64,000 nucleotides of DNA. Source: Ignavibacteriota bacterium (GTDB lineage: Bacteria > Bacteroidota > Ignavibacteria > Ignavibacteriales > Ignavibacteriaceae). The stretch lies in contig CP053447.1 in assembly GCA_013285425.1 (NCBI GenBank), forward strand, positions 998,001-1,062,000, given 5' to 3'. The translations under genes were made by a program, and so were the position numbers. Of this stretch, positions 39,013-49,022 are shown piece by piece (within the stretch, counting starts at the first letter, position 1; each line of letters begins with the position of its first letter). Below the pieces are notes generated by a model. The model saw only the letters and a program-made list of their open reading frames with translations. It did not search any database and was not told the DNA's origin.

Positions 39013-39977
39013 TAACACCAAAAAAAATACAACTCGCAAATATTCCAACTCCGTTAGAAGAAATTAAATTTGCAGGAAAATCTTTTCTGATAAAACGCGA
39101 TGATCTTACCGGCTGTGAATTATCCGGAAACAAGATAAGAAAACTTGAGTACTTACTTGCCGATGCAAAGCGGCAAAAAGCTGATATCATATTCACTTCA
39201 GGAGGCGATCAGTCAAATCACGCAAGAGCAACAGTAATAGCTTCAAGAAAAATCGGACTCAAGACAAAATTATTTCTTTGGGGAAAAGATACCTCAACAC
39301 CAAATGGAAATTTTTTTCTTGATAAAATTTATGGCGCTGATGTTCAATTCTTTTCTGAAAAGGAATATGAAAATGTTAACAATATAATGTTTGAGCAAAG
39401 AATGGAGCTGCTTAAAAAAGGAAAGAATGCCTATGTATTTCCCGGTGGCGGTTCTACAACCCTAGGAATCTGGGGCTACATCAATTTTATTAATGAGCTT
39501 AAAGAGCAAGTAGATCTGAAAAAGATTGACTCAATAGTTGCTGCAGCCGGTTCTGGCGGAACTGCTGCAGGAATGCTGGTCGGTGCTGCACTGAATAAAC
39601 TTAAAGTAAAGATAGTTGCAGTTCACGTTCTGATGTCAAAGAAAGAAATGGAGAAGCACATTTTGCAGCTTGCAGAAGGCTGTATTCTTGATTATAAACT
39701 TGATTGTAAAATTAACCCCGATAATCTTGTAGTAATAAGTGGTTATTCAAAAGAAGGATATAAAAAGATTTCTGAGGCAAAATTAAAACTGCTCAGAAAA
39801 TTTGCACTTGAATCCGGGATATTACTCGATCCGGCATATACAGGTAAAGCATTTACAGCTTACTATGAAAAGTATATTAAATCCGGTAAAGGGAAGAAAA
39901 ATATTTTTGTTCACACAGGCGGACTATTTGCAGTTTTTGCAAGAACAAAAGAGTATCTTAATAGTGTGAATTTATAA
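39009..39977 (+). CDS. PLP-dependent D-cysteine desulfhydrase / ACC deaminase family protein
   Basis: 322 residues of fold type II PLP enzyme. The cofactor lysine lies in ELSGNKIRKLEYLLADA, the substrate loop is SGGDQSNHARATV, and the phosphate-binding loop is AAAGSGGTAAGM. These are shared by 1-aminocyclopropane-1-carboxylate deaminase and D-cysteine desulfhydrase (DcyD). The latter, releasing pyruvate, H2S and ammonia, is more likely in a bacterium without plant contact; sequence alone cannot separate them. Co-transcribed with kdsB. Confidence 0.85.
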   Translation: MITPKKIQLANIPTPLEEIKFAGKSFLIKRDDLTGCELSGNKIRKLEYLLADAKRQKADIIFTSGGDQSNHARATVIASRKIGLKTKLFLWGKDTSTPNGNFFLDKIYGADVQFFSEKEYENVNNIMFEQRMELLKKGKNAYVFPGGGSTTLGIWGYINFINELKEQVDLKKIDSIVAAAGSGGTAAGMLVGAALNKLKVKIVAVHVLMSKKEMEKHILQLAEGCILDYKLDCKINPDNLVVISGYSKEGYKKISEAKLKLLRKFALESGILLDPAYTGKAFTAYYEKYIKSGKGKKNIFVHTGGLFAVFARTKEYLNSVNL

Positions 39978-40078
39978 ATTTATTTATGAACTTTAAGTGA
40001 ATTATTCTTAAGTTATTTATAATTTATTTTTGAAAAATGAAATTAGTAATCTTTGTAAGTAATACTTGAAAGAATAAT

Positions 40079-40510
40079 ATGGATTGTATTTTTTGTGATA
40101 TTATATCAAAGGAAGCTGATGCAGAAATAATTTTTGAAAATGAAAAATTCATTGCCTTTCTAGATATTAATCCCGTAAACTTTGGTCATACTTTAGTAAT
40201 GCCGAAAAATCATTTTGATAATTTTTTAACTATAAAGACTGAAGAGCTTAACGACTTAACCAAGCTGACTCAGTATCTTGCCGGTGTGGTAAAACGTGCT
40301 GTTAAAGCAGATGGTTTTAATATTATATCCAATAACGGAGTAAGCGCCGGTCAGTCAGTTTTCCATTTTCATTATCATATAATTCCCCGTTTTGAAAATG
40401 ATGGTCATATGAGGCATAGAACAGTGCAGTATAAAGATGATGAAATCGGCAAATATGGAGATATGATACGGGAATCGGTACAAAAATATAAGGACTTACT
40501 GAATGAATAA
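40079..40510 (+). CDS. HIT-family nucleotide hydrolase
   Basis: 143 residues. [18 protein letters not shown] at the N-terminus and the histidine triad HFHYHIIPR (HxHxHxx) near residues 98-105 define the family, which hydrolyses nucleoside phosphoramidates or dinucleoside polyphosphates. The VMPKNHFDN strand is also conserved. The spacing of ~100 bases from the gene before suggests its own promoter. It overlaps the B12-binding gene by 8 bases. Confidence 0.92.
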   Translation: MDCIFCDIISKEADAEIIFENEKFIAFLDINPVNFGHTLVMPKNHFDNFLTIKTEELNDLTKLTQYLAGVVKRAVKADGFNIISNNGVSAGQSVFHFHYHIIPRFENDGHMRHRTVQYKDDEIGKYGDMIRESVQKYKDLLNE

Positions 40511-40913
40511 TAAAATCAGGGTTATAGTTGCAAAATCCGGTTTGGATGGTCACGATCGCGGTGCAAAAGTTATCGCTGCTGCTTTACGTGATGCCGGGAT
40601 GGAAGTTATTTATACCGGATTAAGACAGACACCTGAGATGATTGTTGAAGCAGCATTGCAGGAGGATGCTGATGTTATTGGAATAAGTATATTATCCGGC
40701 GCTCACATGACTATATTTCCAAAAATTTTAAATCTGCTGAAAGAAAAAGGATTGGATGATATATTATTAACCGGCGGAGGGATTATTCCTGAAGAAGATA
40801 TTGCCAAACTTAAAGAAATGGGTGTTGGACAATTATTTACACCGGGTGCTTCCACAGTAGATATTGCTGAATATATTAAAGAGTGGAGGAAACTTAATCC
40901 GAAGAAAAATTAG
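40503..40913 (+). CDS. Cobalamin-binding domain protein (methylmalonyl-CoA mutase C-terminal type)
   Basis: 136 residues. The B12 motif DxHxxG is visible in [18 protein letters not shown], with the SxL in [10 protein letters not shown] and GG in [12 protein letters not shown]. This is the free-standing small subunit of split methylmalonyl-CoA mutase (McmA2/MutB C-terminal), which carries adenosylcobalamin in the interconversion of succinyl-CoA and methylmalonyl-CoA. The catalytic subunit is not in the window. Other B12 mutases of the same split type cannot be ruled out. Confidence 0.88.
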   Translation: MNNKIRVIVAKSGLDGHDRGAKVIAAALRDAGMEVIYTGLRQTPEMIVEAALQEDADVIGISILSGAHMTIFPKILNLLKEKGLDDILLTGGGIIPEEDIAKLKEMGVGQLFTPGASTVDIAEYIKEWRKLNPKKN

Positions 40914-40958
40914 TTTTTAAAAAAAACTATTCAACAAATAATATTTATGAGGTTTGCT

Positions 40959-43900
40959 ATGAAAAAGCCTATACTTTTTATTTTCCTTCTTGTGTCCATT
41001 TCATTTCTTAATTATCCACAGACTCTCTTAGAAACAATTAATCTGCCAGCCGGAACTTTCTATGATTATGGTTACGGATTGGTATATAATTCCGGTAAGT
41101 ATTGGATTAGCTCTAATTCTTCTACCACTGGTAAACATTTAATTAATGCTGTAAACAGCAGTGGAGTTCAGGTTGATGTTTTAAACTTTACTCCAAACTG
41201 GATTAAGGAGTCACAAGGGCTTGCTTTCGACGGAACTAATTTTTGGTATGTTGAAAGAAAAACTGCTTACTGTGATTTACAAAAATTATCAACAGGCGGT
41301 GTTGTTATTGATTCAATATCAACCAAAGAGTTTTTCGGCAGCAGCGGTGCTTATGTTGGCGGTGCAGCCTGGGATGGAACTGGTCTTTGGATTTCTGTTT
41401 ATTATCCGGATGCAATTGCCGCACTATATAAAATTAATATTACTACAAGAGCAATTGTAGATACAATTCAGGTAGTTGGATTACAACCGCAAGGAATCAC
41501 TGTTAAGGGTGATACGCTTTTTTATGTTATGGATGGATTTCAGGGAGATGATGAAAAAATCTATGCAATTGATTTGAACACAAAAAATGAACTGTTTTCA
41601 TTTCACGTTCCTGAAACTCCTGGAATAAGACAAAATCCACGCGGACTTGCATGGGATGGCACTTATTTTTGGCTGCTTGCCGAACCGGTTGGTGCTAGTT
41701 CTGGAAGAAAATTATTTAAGTATGATATTGGTGGCGGAGGAACGCCGGGTATATTTGTTCCCATTACAACCATTGGATTCCCAAATACGTCAGTCAGTAA
41801 TACATCTAATTACGGTTTAAATCTGTTTAGTAACGGAAGTGCTGTATTAACTATTGATTCAATTATAATTTCGGGCAGCGGTTTTTCTTATAACGCTCTT
41901 AGTTTTCCTATCAATATAGCTCCGGGTAATTCTCAAACTGTTACTGTTAATTTTAATCCTTCAAATTATGCTTTCTATCAGGGAAGTATTAAAATTTATA
42001 ATAATGATCCGATTACCCCGGTTTTAACTGTTAATCTTATTGGACAGGGTGTTTTAGATGGGGCAAGAATTGGATTATCTTCTACATCATTTAATTTTGG
42101 AAATATCTGGGTTGGAAGCGAAGGAATTGTTTACTGGAATTTTGAATTATTTAATATGGGGGAACAGACATTACAGATTTCAGACCTTCATTTTAATCTG
42201 CCGGAATTCACTTACAATTCACCGGCTATTCCATTTCAGATTTATTCAGCCGATACAGTTCAGTTAACGGTATTTTTCTATCCGAAACAAGCCGGATCAT
42301 ATTTCGACACACTTAAAATTTCGAGCAACGATTTGATTACACCGGTTGCCCAAATTTTTATGCAGGGCAATGGATATTTTAATCAATACAGCTATGGTTT
42401 TCCTTTCTGGCAATATCAGGTTCCTTTACACCCTGGATCAACCAGTGCTGAACCAAGAGTGGAAGGATTGAAACCAATTAATGATATAACCGGTGATGGA
42501 ATTCCGGAAGTTATAATTTCTACAGAAAATTATTGGACAATGTGTCTTGATGGAGCTGCTGCAGGAAATTCTTTTCCGCTTTGGGTCTTTACAACATTTA
42601 TTTCAAATAGTAATGCAGGTTCCATCGGTCAGAATTTCGAGTACGGAGTTCAGGAGGCAATACAAATTGCTCAGGATCTGAATGGAGATGGTTATAATGA
42701 TGTTGTAATTGCAACCGGCGGTGGAAATGAGCATGTTTATGCTTTGGATGGCACCAATGGTCAGATCATTTGGCAATTCGGCGATGAGAATAATTGGAGT
42801 CTTGGAGATTTTGAAGCTGTTGATGTTCAAAGAGATTTTAATAATGATGGTGTTGTTGATGTTTTGGCAATTGCAGATGGAAACCAGGAAGGAACCGGTT
42901 ATAAAAGAGCATTCCTGTTTAATGGTATCAATGGAAATATAATCTGGGAACATTATTATCCCGGACCTAATCCTTCATTTGGTAAAGCTATAATATCTGT
43001 AGATGATTTTACCGGGGACAATATTCCTGAAGTAATTATTGGATATGGAAATAATGGTACTGCAAATCTTGCTGTCAGGGCTTTAAATGGTGCTAATGGT
43101 CAAACATTATGGACCCGTAGTATGATCACCTATGAACCAAAAGAATTACTCGCGCTTCCATTACCAGGCGGCGGTACAGATATTATTGCAGCGGAGTATT
43201 TTAACAGAATTCATAGACTCAATGGTACAAATGGAAATATTGTTTGGACTTCAATGCTGGGTTCCGCTGCTGGTATGATTCAGATATCACTAATCCAGGA
43301 TATTAATAACGATCAGATTCCTGAAGTGCTTGTTGCATCTTTTGCAAACAGCGGACTTAATTGTCTAAGCGGTGCAAATGGCTCGCTGTTATGGTCGTGG
43401 TCAATGGATTATCAATTTGGTGTTGCTTCTGTTCCGGATTTAAATAATGATGGATTCCAGGATGTTATTGCCGGCTCGCGCGATGGTAATCTATATTGTA
43501 TCAGCGGCAAAGGAGATTCATTATTATTTGTGCACTCTTTCCCGGGGGATTGGGTTTATACTGTAAACTCAATGTCATCAATTGATGGTAATCCAAGTAA
43601 TGAATTGATTTCCGGAACAAAGAACGGTAAAGTTGTTTGTTTTTCCGGTGGAACAGTTGCTGTGCCGGTAGAATTGACAACATTTGCCGGAAATGCTGTT
43701 AACGGAAATGTTGTGCTTAACTGGAATACTGCAACCGAAGTTAATAATCAGGGTTTTGAAATTGAAAGAAAGACAAATGATATCTGGGAAAGAATCGGGT
43801 TTGTTCCAGGTTCAGGATCCACCACTGAGTTAAGGTCTTATTCATTTACAGATGTGAATGTTGCAGTTGGAAAATACATTTACAGATTAAAACAAATTGA

Positions 43901-44219
43901 TTTCGACGGTCAGTTTAAATATTCTAATGAGATTGAAATTGAGGTCGGCTTGCCTCTTGAATTTGGTCTTGATCAGAATTATCCTAATCCGTTTAATCCG
44001 GTTACAACAATTAAATTTGCTCTGCCGGTTTCGGGTAATGTTAATTTGTCAATCTATAACTCGATTGGAGAAAAAGTTGTAACATTAGCTAATCAATATT
44101 ATGATGCCGGATATCATCAGATTGAGTGGAAAGCTGATAAGTATTCTTCAGGAGTTTATTATTACAGAATTGAAGCAGGAGTTTATAATTCAGTTAAAAA
44201 GATGATGCTGATAAAATAA
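40959..44219 (+). CDS. Large T9SS-secreted protein: propeller, ASH-like domains, FG-GAP repeats
   Basis: About 1086 residues. Start at 40959, with GAGG 9 bases upstream; a further ATG at 40947 precedes that site. After the signal peptide (LFIFLLVSISFLNYPQ) comes a first propeller (WDGTGLWIS, WDGTYFWLL). Two choice-of-anchor-D/ASH-like beta domains follow (VTVNFNPSNYAFYQGSIKIY). Then FG-GAP/VCBS-type repeats with Ca-binding Asp loops (DLNGDGYNDVV, DFNNDGVVDV, DLNNDGFQDV). The last ~90 residues are a type A sorting domain (NYPNPFNPVTTIKF ... GVYYYRIE). No enzymatic motif seen. Probably a surface adhesin or carbohydrate-binding protein. Confidence 0.85.
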   Translation: MKKPILFIFLLVSISFLNYPQTLLETINLPAGTFYDYGYGLVYNSGKYWISSNSSTTGKHLINAVNSSGVQVDVLNFTPNWIKESQGLAFDGTNFWYVERKTAYCDLQKLSTGGVVIDSISTKEFFGSSGAYVGGAAWDGTGLWISVYYPDAIAALYKINITTRAIVDTIQVVGLQPQGITVKGDTLFYVMDGFQGDDEKIYAIDLNTKNELFSFHVPETPGIRQNPRGLAWDGTYFWLLAEPVGASSGRKLFKYDIGGGGTPGIFVPITTIGFPNTSVSNTSNYGLNLFSNGSAVLTIDSIIISGSGFSYNALSFPINIAPGNSQTVTVNFNPSNYAFYQGSIKIYNNDPITPVLTVNLIGQGVLDGARIGLSSTSFNFGNIWVGSEGIVYWNFELFNMGEQTLQISDLHFNLPEFTYNSPAIPFQIYSADTVQLTVFFYPKQAGSYFDTLKISSNDLITPVAQIFMQGNGYFNQYSYGFPFWQYQVPLHPGSTSAEPRVEGLKPINDITGDGIPEVIISTENYWTMCLDGAAAGNSFPLWVFTTFISNSNAGSIGQNFEYGVQEAIQIAQDLNGDGYNDVVIATGGGNEHVYALDGTNGQIIWQFGDENNWSLGDFEAVDVQRDFNNDGVVDVLAIADGNQEGTGYKRAFLFNGINGNIIWEHYYPGPNPSFGKAIISVDDFTGDNIPEVIIGYGNNGTANLAVRALNGANGQTLWTRSMITYEPKELLALPLPGGGTDIIAAEYFNRIHRLNGTNGNIVWTSMLGSAAGMIQISLIQDINNDQIPEVLVASFANSGLNCLSGANGSLLWSWSMDYQFGVASVPDLNNDGFQDVIAGSRDGNLYCISGKGDSLLFVHSFPGDWVYTVNSMSSIDGNPSNELISGTKNGKVVCFSGGTVAVPVELTTFAGNAVNGNVVLNWNTATEVNNQGFEIERKTNDIWERIGFVPGSGSTTELRSYSFTDVNVAVGKYIYRLKQIDFDGQFKYSNEIEIEVGLPLEFGLDQNYPNPFNPVTTIKFALPVSGNVNLSIYNSIGEKVVTLANQYYDAGYHQIEWKADKYSSGVYYYRIEAGVYNSVKKMMLIK

Positions 44220-44223
44220 ATTT

Positions 44224-44987
44224 ATGATAAAAGACATTTTAGAGATCGCCGGTATAGCCGGCGATATTATTCGCAAGGGGTTTGGTAAAAATTTTCAGAT
44301 TGAATATAAATCAAGTGAAAAAAATCTTGTAACAGAAATAGATAAAAAATCTGAATATACGATCATAGAGTATATTACTAAAAAATATCCGACACATAAT
44401 ATTTTAACCGAAGAATCTGGAGAGCATAAAAAGAATTCAGATTACCTGTGGGTAATTGATCCGCTTGATGGCACTACTAATTTTGCACACGGTTTACCGA
44501 TCTTTGCTGTTTCAATTGGAGTGATGAAAAAAAATGAAATTGTTGCAGGAGTAGTTTATGATGTTATGAGAAATATTTTTTATTCTTCAGAAAAAGGCAG
44601 CGGTTCTTTTGCAAATGATACAAAAATTAAAGTCAGTGAAAACAATAAAATTAGTTTAAGTGCATTGGTTACAGGATTTCCGTATAATGTAGAAGATAAT
44701 CCGCATAAGGTATTTGAAAGGTTTGAATCATTAACGAGAAAAGCCCGCGCTGTAAGAAGATTAGGTTCTGCAGCAATAGATTTCTGCTATGTTGCAAAAC
44801 GGAGTATTTGACGGCTTCTGGGAAGTATCTCTTTTCCCCGGATATTTGCGCGGGACAATTAATTGTTGAAGAAGCCAGCGGAATTGTAACTGACTTTGCA
44901 GGAAATGAAATAGATGTTTTTGCTAAACAAATAATTGCAAGCAATAAAAAAATCCATCAACAGATGATTGATGGATTGAAAATCTAA
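44224..44987 (+). CDS. suhB: Inositol-1-monophosphatase family protein, frameshifted twice
   Basis: The family motifs ILTEESGE and VIDPLDGTTNFAHGLP (metal-binding Asp residues) lie in the first frame, which ends at 44811 as ...AIDFCYVAKRSI. The next conserved part, NGVFDGFWEVSLFP, is in the +1 frame (one extra A in the A4 run near 44797). The C-terminus, DICAGQLIVEEASGIVTDF to the TAA at 44985-44987, is in a third frame (indel in the CCCCGG run near 44835). Corrected, about 253 residues, normal for SuhB, which dephosphorylates myo-inositol phosphate or related substrates. Starts 5 bases after the preceding stop. Confidence 0.85.
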
Positions 44988-44995
44988 ATTTACTT

Positions 44996-45072
44996 GTCAT
45001 CGCGAAGAGTTTACCACGAAGCAATCCTTATATTGAAGATCACTTTGCCACTAAAACGCGGCTCGTGATGAC
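44996..45072. repeat. Imperfect inverted-repeat element between convergent genes
   Basis: gtcatcgcga at 44996-45005 is matched by tcgtgatgac at 45063-45072, with cacgaagcaatcc in between, and a T8 run follows. The phrase resembles interspersed intergenic repeats seen in many bacterial genomes. It could also act as a terminator for suhB or the convergent fadD-like gene. Both roles are inference. Confidence 0.5.
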
Positions 45073-45084
45073 TTTTTTTTAATA

Positions 45085-46923
45085 TCAATTTATCGGTACT
45101 GATTTATCGAGACTTTGATACATTTGTTCTATTAAATCCTGATATCTTTCCTCAACATACTTCCTTTTTATTTTTAAGCTTGGTGTAATTTCTCCGGATT
45201 CAATTGTAAATGGTTTATCAAGCAAAATAAATTTTCTAACACGTTCATAGTTTGCAAGTTTTTTCTGAAACTGATCCATTTCTTTATCGAGCATTTTATA
45301 AATCTCTTCATCTCTAACAAGGTCTTCAACCTTTTCATAGGGGATTTTATGAGCATCAGCATATTCTTTTACTGCTTCAAAATCAGGAACAATAAGTGCA
45401 GTCAGGAACATTCTTCTATCTCCAATCAATACAAATTGGTCAATATATTTACTAGCCAGAAACAGGCTTTCTATTGGAGTAGGAGCAATATATTTTCCGG
45501 TAGATGTTTTAAATAAATGTTTTTTTCTATCAGTGATGATCAAAAATCCATCGGCATCAAATACTCCGATATCACCGGTATAAAGCCAGCCGTCTTTAAC
45601 CGTTGCTTCAGTATCTTTTTTGTTTTTATAGTAACCTTGCATAATGTTTGGACCTCTTGCAAGGATTTCGCCATCTGAAGCGATTTTTACTTCTACTCCC
45701 GGGAAAGGTTTTCCAACTGAGCCAAATTTATAATCGTCATATCTGTTTGCAGCAATAACCGGTGAAGATTCAGTTAATCCGTATCCTTCAAGAATTTTTA
45801 TTCCTATTGCTTCAAAAAATTCACCAAGTGCCCGGGGCAAAGCTGCTCCGCCCGAAATAAAAAATCTTAAATTGCCGCCTGTTTTCTCCTGCAAGGTTTT
45901 ATAAACAAGTTTATCAGCTAATTTAAATTGCAGTTTTAATGTTAATGGTATTTTTTTATTTTTTTCTGCCTCTCTGTATTTTTTGCCGGCTTCCATTGCC
46001 CAAAAAAAGATTTTTTGTTTTTTCTCTGACTGAGATTCTACATTTTTAATAATCTTCGAATGGATTCTCTCAAATAATCTGGGCACTGTAGTCATAATTG
46101 TTGGTTTAACTTCAATCAGGTTTTGTGCAACTGTTTCGATACTTTCTGCGTAACATACTGTACACTTAGCAGAGAAAGCAGTGTAATAACCAGCCATCCT
46201 TTCAAAGATATGACACAATGGTAAAAATGACAGGAACACATCTTTGTTTGAAATCGGAAAACTCTGCAGCGCTGCTTCAACATTTGAAAGAATATTGTGA
46301 TGTGTGAGCACAACACCCTTTGGTTCACCGGTTGTACCAGAGGTGTAAATAATTGTACAAATATCCGATGGTTTTATTGAAGTAACATTATCTTTAAGTA
46401 AAGAGGGATGTTGTTTTTGAAAAGCCCTGCCTGATTCCTGAACTTTACTGAAATTTATAAGGTCTTTGTTGTTGGAATCATAATCTTTTTCATTAAGAAG
46501 AATAATAAACTTTAGTGTTTTACATTTATCTCTTACCTTCATCACTTTGTTAAGCTGAAACTTTGTTGAAACGATTATAATTTTCGATTCAGAGTTATTT
46601 AGAATAAATTCAACAGATTCAGCAGTAAGCGAAGGATATAATGGAACATCAATAGCCCCGAGACTTAGAATAGCCATGTCACTGTAAACCCATTCAGGCC
46701 GGTTTTCTGAAATTATTGCTACCTTATCATCTTTCTTAATACCTAACGAAGCTAACCCAAATGCAAACGCATCTGTTTCTTCTTTTAACTGATCGTAAGA
46801 TATACCAACATACTTGCCATCAACTTTATGTTTAATTACATAATTATTTGTTTCTTTACTGTACTCTTCAGTAAGATATTGATAAAGACGGGGTATAGTG
46901 GTTAAATAATCGAATGCTGCCAT
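45085..46923 (-). CDS. fadD: Long-chain acyl-CoA synthetase (AMP-forming)
   Basis: 612 residues. The P-loop-like motif IIYTSGTTGEPKGVVLTHHN, the adenine-binding LEGYGLTESSPVI, the hinge-region DGWLYTGDIGVFD and ITDRKKHLFKTSTGKYI (with the C-terminal Lys segment) identify an ANL-superfamily ligase of the long-chain/bacterial ACSL type. It activates fatty acids to acyl-CoA in two steps via an adenylate. Monocistronic, divergent from pruA. The 351-base gap (46924-47274) holds AT-rich sequence and no signal I can name. Confidence 0.93.
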   Translation of the reverse strand: MAAFDYLTTIPRLYQYLTEEYSKETNNYVIKHKVDGKYVGISYDQLKEETDAFAFGLASLGIKKDDKVAIISENRPEWVYSDMAILSLGAIDVPLYPSLTAESVEFILNNSESKIIIVSTKFQLNKVMKVRDKCKTLKFIILLNEKDYDSNNKDLINFSKVQESGRAFQKQHPSLLKDNVTSIKPSDICTIIYTSGTTGEPKGVVLTHHNILSNVEAALQSFPISNKDVFLSFLPLCHIFERMAGYYTAFSAKCTVCYAESIETVAQNLIEVKPTIMTTVPRLFERIHSKIIKNVESQSEKKQKIFFWAMEAGKKYREAEKNKKIPLTLKLQFKLADKLVYKTLQEKTGGNLRFFISGGAALPRALGEFFEAIGIKILEGYGLTESSPVIAANRYDDYKFGSVGKPFPGVEVKIASDGEILARGPNIMQGYYKNKKDTEATVKDGWLYTGDIGVFDADGFLIITDRKKHLFKTSTGKYIAPTPIESLFLASKYIDQFVLIGDRRMFLTALIVPDFEAVKEYADAHKIPYEKVEDLVRDEEIYKMLDKEMDQFQKKLANYERVRKFILLDKPFTIESGEITPSLKIKRKYVEERYQDLIEQMYQSLDKSVPIN

Positions 46924-47274
46924 TTATTACCTCACTTTTTTTTATTTGATTTAGCCCTCTGAAAACCAGTCATTAGTTTTAGATATTTTTTCTTAATAAA
47001 TGATATTTCATTATTAACATAAAATTCTTTTTGATTTATTGTCATCAAATAATACTACGCTCAAATTACTATCAAAAACAATAATTGCAAAAAGAAAATA
47101 CAATAAGCGATAGATTTTTTTTCTCAGGGTATAAATAAAATTTATAGCGTTTGAAATCTGAAAATTCAGATAATAGTTTTAAAATTATCACCTGATTCAT
47201 GTCCAAATCTAAATTGCTAATCCGGCTTAAAAGCATTAATTTTTACACTACATTTAATAAATTTGAGGAGAATC

Positions 47275-48906
47275 ATGTCAAATGCATATTTCAAAGTTCC
47301 GCATCCAATAAATGAACCAGTTAAATCATATAAACCAGGCAGCCCGGAGAGGGAAGAATTAAAGAAAAAATTATCCGAACTTAAATCTAAACAAATAGAA
47401 GTTCCGCTTATTATCGGTGGTGAAGAAGTAAAAACCGGCAATACAGAAAAAATGGTAATGCCGCACAATCATAGTCATGTGTTGGGAGTTTATCATAAAG
47501 CCGGGAAAAAAGAAGTTGAAATGGCTGTTGAAGCAGCACTTAAAGCAAGAAAAGAATGGGCAGAAATGCCATGGGAACATAGAGTTGCAGTATTCTTAAA
47601 GATTGCTGATTTATTAGCTGGTCCTTGGAGAGCAACAATAAATGCTGCTACAATGCTTGGACAATCGAAAACTGTTTATCAGGCTGAGATTGATTCGGCT
47701 GCAGAGTTAATCGATTTCTTCAGATTTAACAGTTACTATATGGCTCAACTTATGCAGGAACAACCATATTCTGGAAGTGGAATGTGGAATCGTTCAGAAT
47801 ACCGTCCATTAGAAGGATTTATTTTTGCAGTAACACCGTTTAACTTTACTTCAATTGCTGGTAATCTGCCAACTGCTCCGGCACTTGTTGGCAATGTTAG
47901 TTTATGGAAACCAGCATCAAGTTCTGTTTACTCTGCTTACTGGCTGATGAAATTATTTGAAGAAGCCGGATTACCAAAAGGTGTAATTAATTTTGTCCCA
48001 GGTTCAGGTGGACAGGTTGGAACACCGGCATTTACAAATCCAAATCTTGCAGGAGTGCATTTTACCGGTTCTACTGAAGTCTTCCAGAATATGTGGAAAA
48101 CAATTTCTGATAATCTTAAGAATATGAAATATTATCCGAGAATTGTTGGTGAAACCGGTGGAAAGGATTTTATTTTTGTTCATAATTCTGCGGATGTTGA
48201 TGCCTTAGTTGTTGCGGCTTTAAGAGGAGCATTTGAATTCCAGGGACAAAAATGTTCAGCTGCTTCAAGGATGTATATACCAAAATCTTTATGGAAGGAA
48301 TTTAAGGAAAAATTTGTTGCAGAGGTTGGTAAAATTAAAATGGGCGATGTAGAAGACTTTACTAATTTTATGTCTGCTGTTATTGATAAAGGTGCATTTA
48401 AATCAATAACTGATTACATCAAATATGCAAAAGATTCAAAAGAAGCTGAGATAATAACAGGCGGTAATTTTGATGACTCAAAAGGATATTTTATTGAGCC
48501 GACCACTATCGTAACAACCAATCCTAAATTTAAAACAATGGAAGAAGAAATCTTTGGTCCTGTTTTAACTATTTATGTATATGAAGATAATAAATTAGAA
48601 GAGACATTAACTCTTTGCGATGAAACTTCTCCCTATGCTTTAACCGGTGCAATCTTTGCTCAGGATAGAAATGCAGTTGTTAAGATGTCGGATAGATTAA
48701 GAAACTCCGCAGGTAATTTTTATATAAATGATAAACCAACCGGTGCAGTTGTTGGTCAACAGCCATTTGGCGGCGGCAGAGCTTCCGGTACAAATGATAA
48801 AGCCGGAAGTGCAATGAACATTTTAAGATGGATGACTGCAAGAACAATTAAAGAAACATTTGATCCGCCAAAAGATTGGCGTTATCCGTTTATGAGTGAT
48901 AAATAA
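47275..48906 (+). CDS. pruA: Delta-1-pyrroline-5-carboxylate dehydrogenase
   Basis: 543 residues. Start at the ATG at 47275, preceded by GAGGAG 4-9 bases upstream; an in-frame TTG at 47263 overlaps this site and is rejected. Signatures: EGFIFAVTPFNFTSIAGNLP (NAD-binding), FTGSTEVF, ETGGKDFIFVH (catalytic Glu) and GQKCSAASRMYIP (catalytic Cys). The length and the N-terminal VPHPINEPVKSYKPGSPERE match the eukaryote-like ALDH4 type found in Bacteroidota. It oxidises P5C/glutamate semialdehyde to glutamate in proline breakdown. No proline dehydrogenase is adjacent. Confidence 0.95.
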   Translation: MSNAYFKVPHPINEPVKSYKPGSPEREELKKKLSELKSKQIEVPLIIGGEEVKTGNTEKMVMPHNHSHVLGVYHKAGKKEVEMAVEAALKARKEWAEMPWEHRVAVFLKIADLLAGPWRATINAATMLGQSKTVYQAEIDSAAELIDFFRFNSYYMAQLMQEQPYSGSGMWNRSEYRPLEGFIFAVTPFNFTSIAGNLPTAPALVGNVSLWKPASSSVYSAYWLMKLFEEAGLPKGVINFVPGSGGQVGTPAFTNPNLAGVHFTGSTEVFQNMWKTISDNLKNMKYYPRIVGETGGKDFIFVHNSADVDALVVAALRGAFEFQGQKCSAASRMYIPKSLWKEFKEKFVAEVGKIKMGDVEDFTNFMSAVIDKGAFKSITDYIKYAKDSKEAEIITGGNFDDSKGYFIEPTTIVTTNPKFKTMEEEIFGPVLTIYVYEDNKLEETLTLCDETSPYALTGAIFAQDRNAVVKMSDRLRNSAGNFYINDKPTGAVVGQQPFGGGRASGTNDKAGSAMNILRWMTARTIKETFDPPKDWRYPFMSDK

Positions 48907-48923
48907 TAAAATAGTTTTTCGTA

Positions 48924-48943
48924 TCACAGACTTTAGTCTGTGA
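48924..48943. repeat. Short hairpin (tcacagac-type) downstream of pruA
   Basis: tcacagac at 48924-48931 and gtctgtga at 48936-48943 form a perfect 8-bp stem with a ttta loop. It lies 18 bases after the pruA stop but has no T-run, so it is more like a REP-type element than a terminator. Confidence 0.55.
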
Positions 48944-48964
48944 CTACCAATTATAAAAATTTAA

Positions 48965-48986
48965 AGCTCAGATTAAAATCTGAGCT
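48965..48986. repeat. Second hairpin (agctcagatt-type) upstream of sucC
   Basis: agctcagatt at 48965-48974 and aatctgagct at 48977-48986 are perfect inverted repeats two bases apart. With the hairpin at 48924-48943 it forms a pair in the 116-base pruA-sucC gap. Role unknown. Confidence 0.55.
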
Positions 48987-49022
48987 ACGATATTTATAAA
49001 TCAAAAATCGTAAGGACGTTAA

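Noticed and set aside
42603..42953. 116-codon minus-strand frame in the large T9SS protein
   Set aside because: Ile/Asn-rich reverse reading of Asp-loop repeats.
46924..47274. Promoter between fadD and pruA (TAnnTTTG-like at 47256)
   Set aside because: The match abuts the ribosome site, leaving no room for a 5' leader; no paired upstream element.
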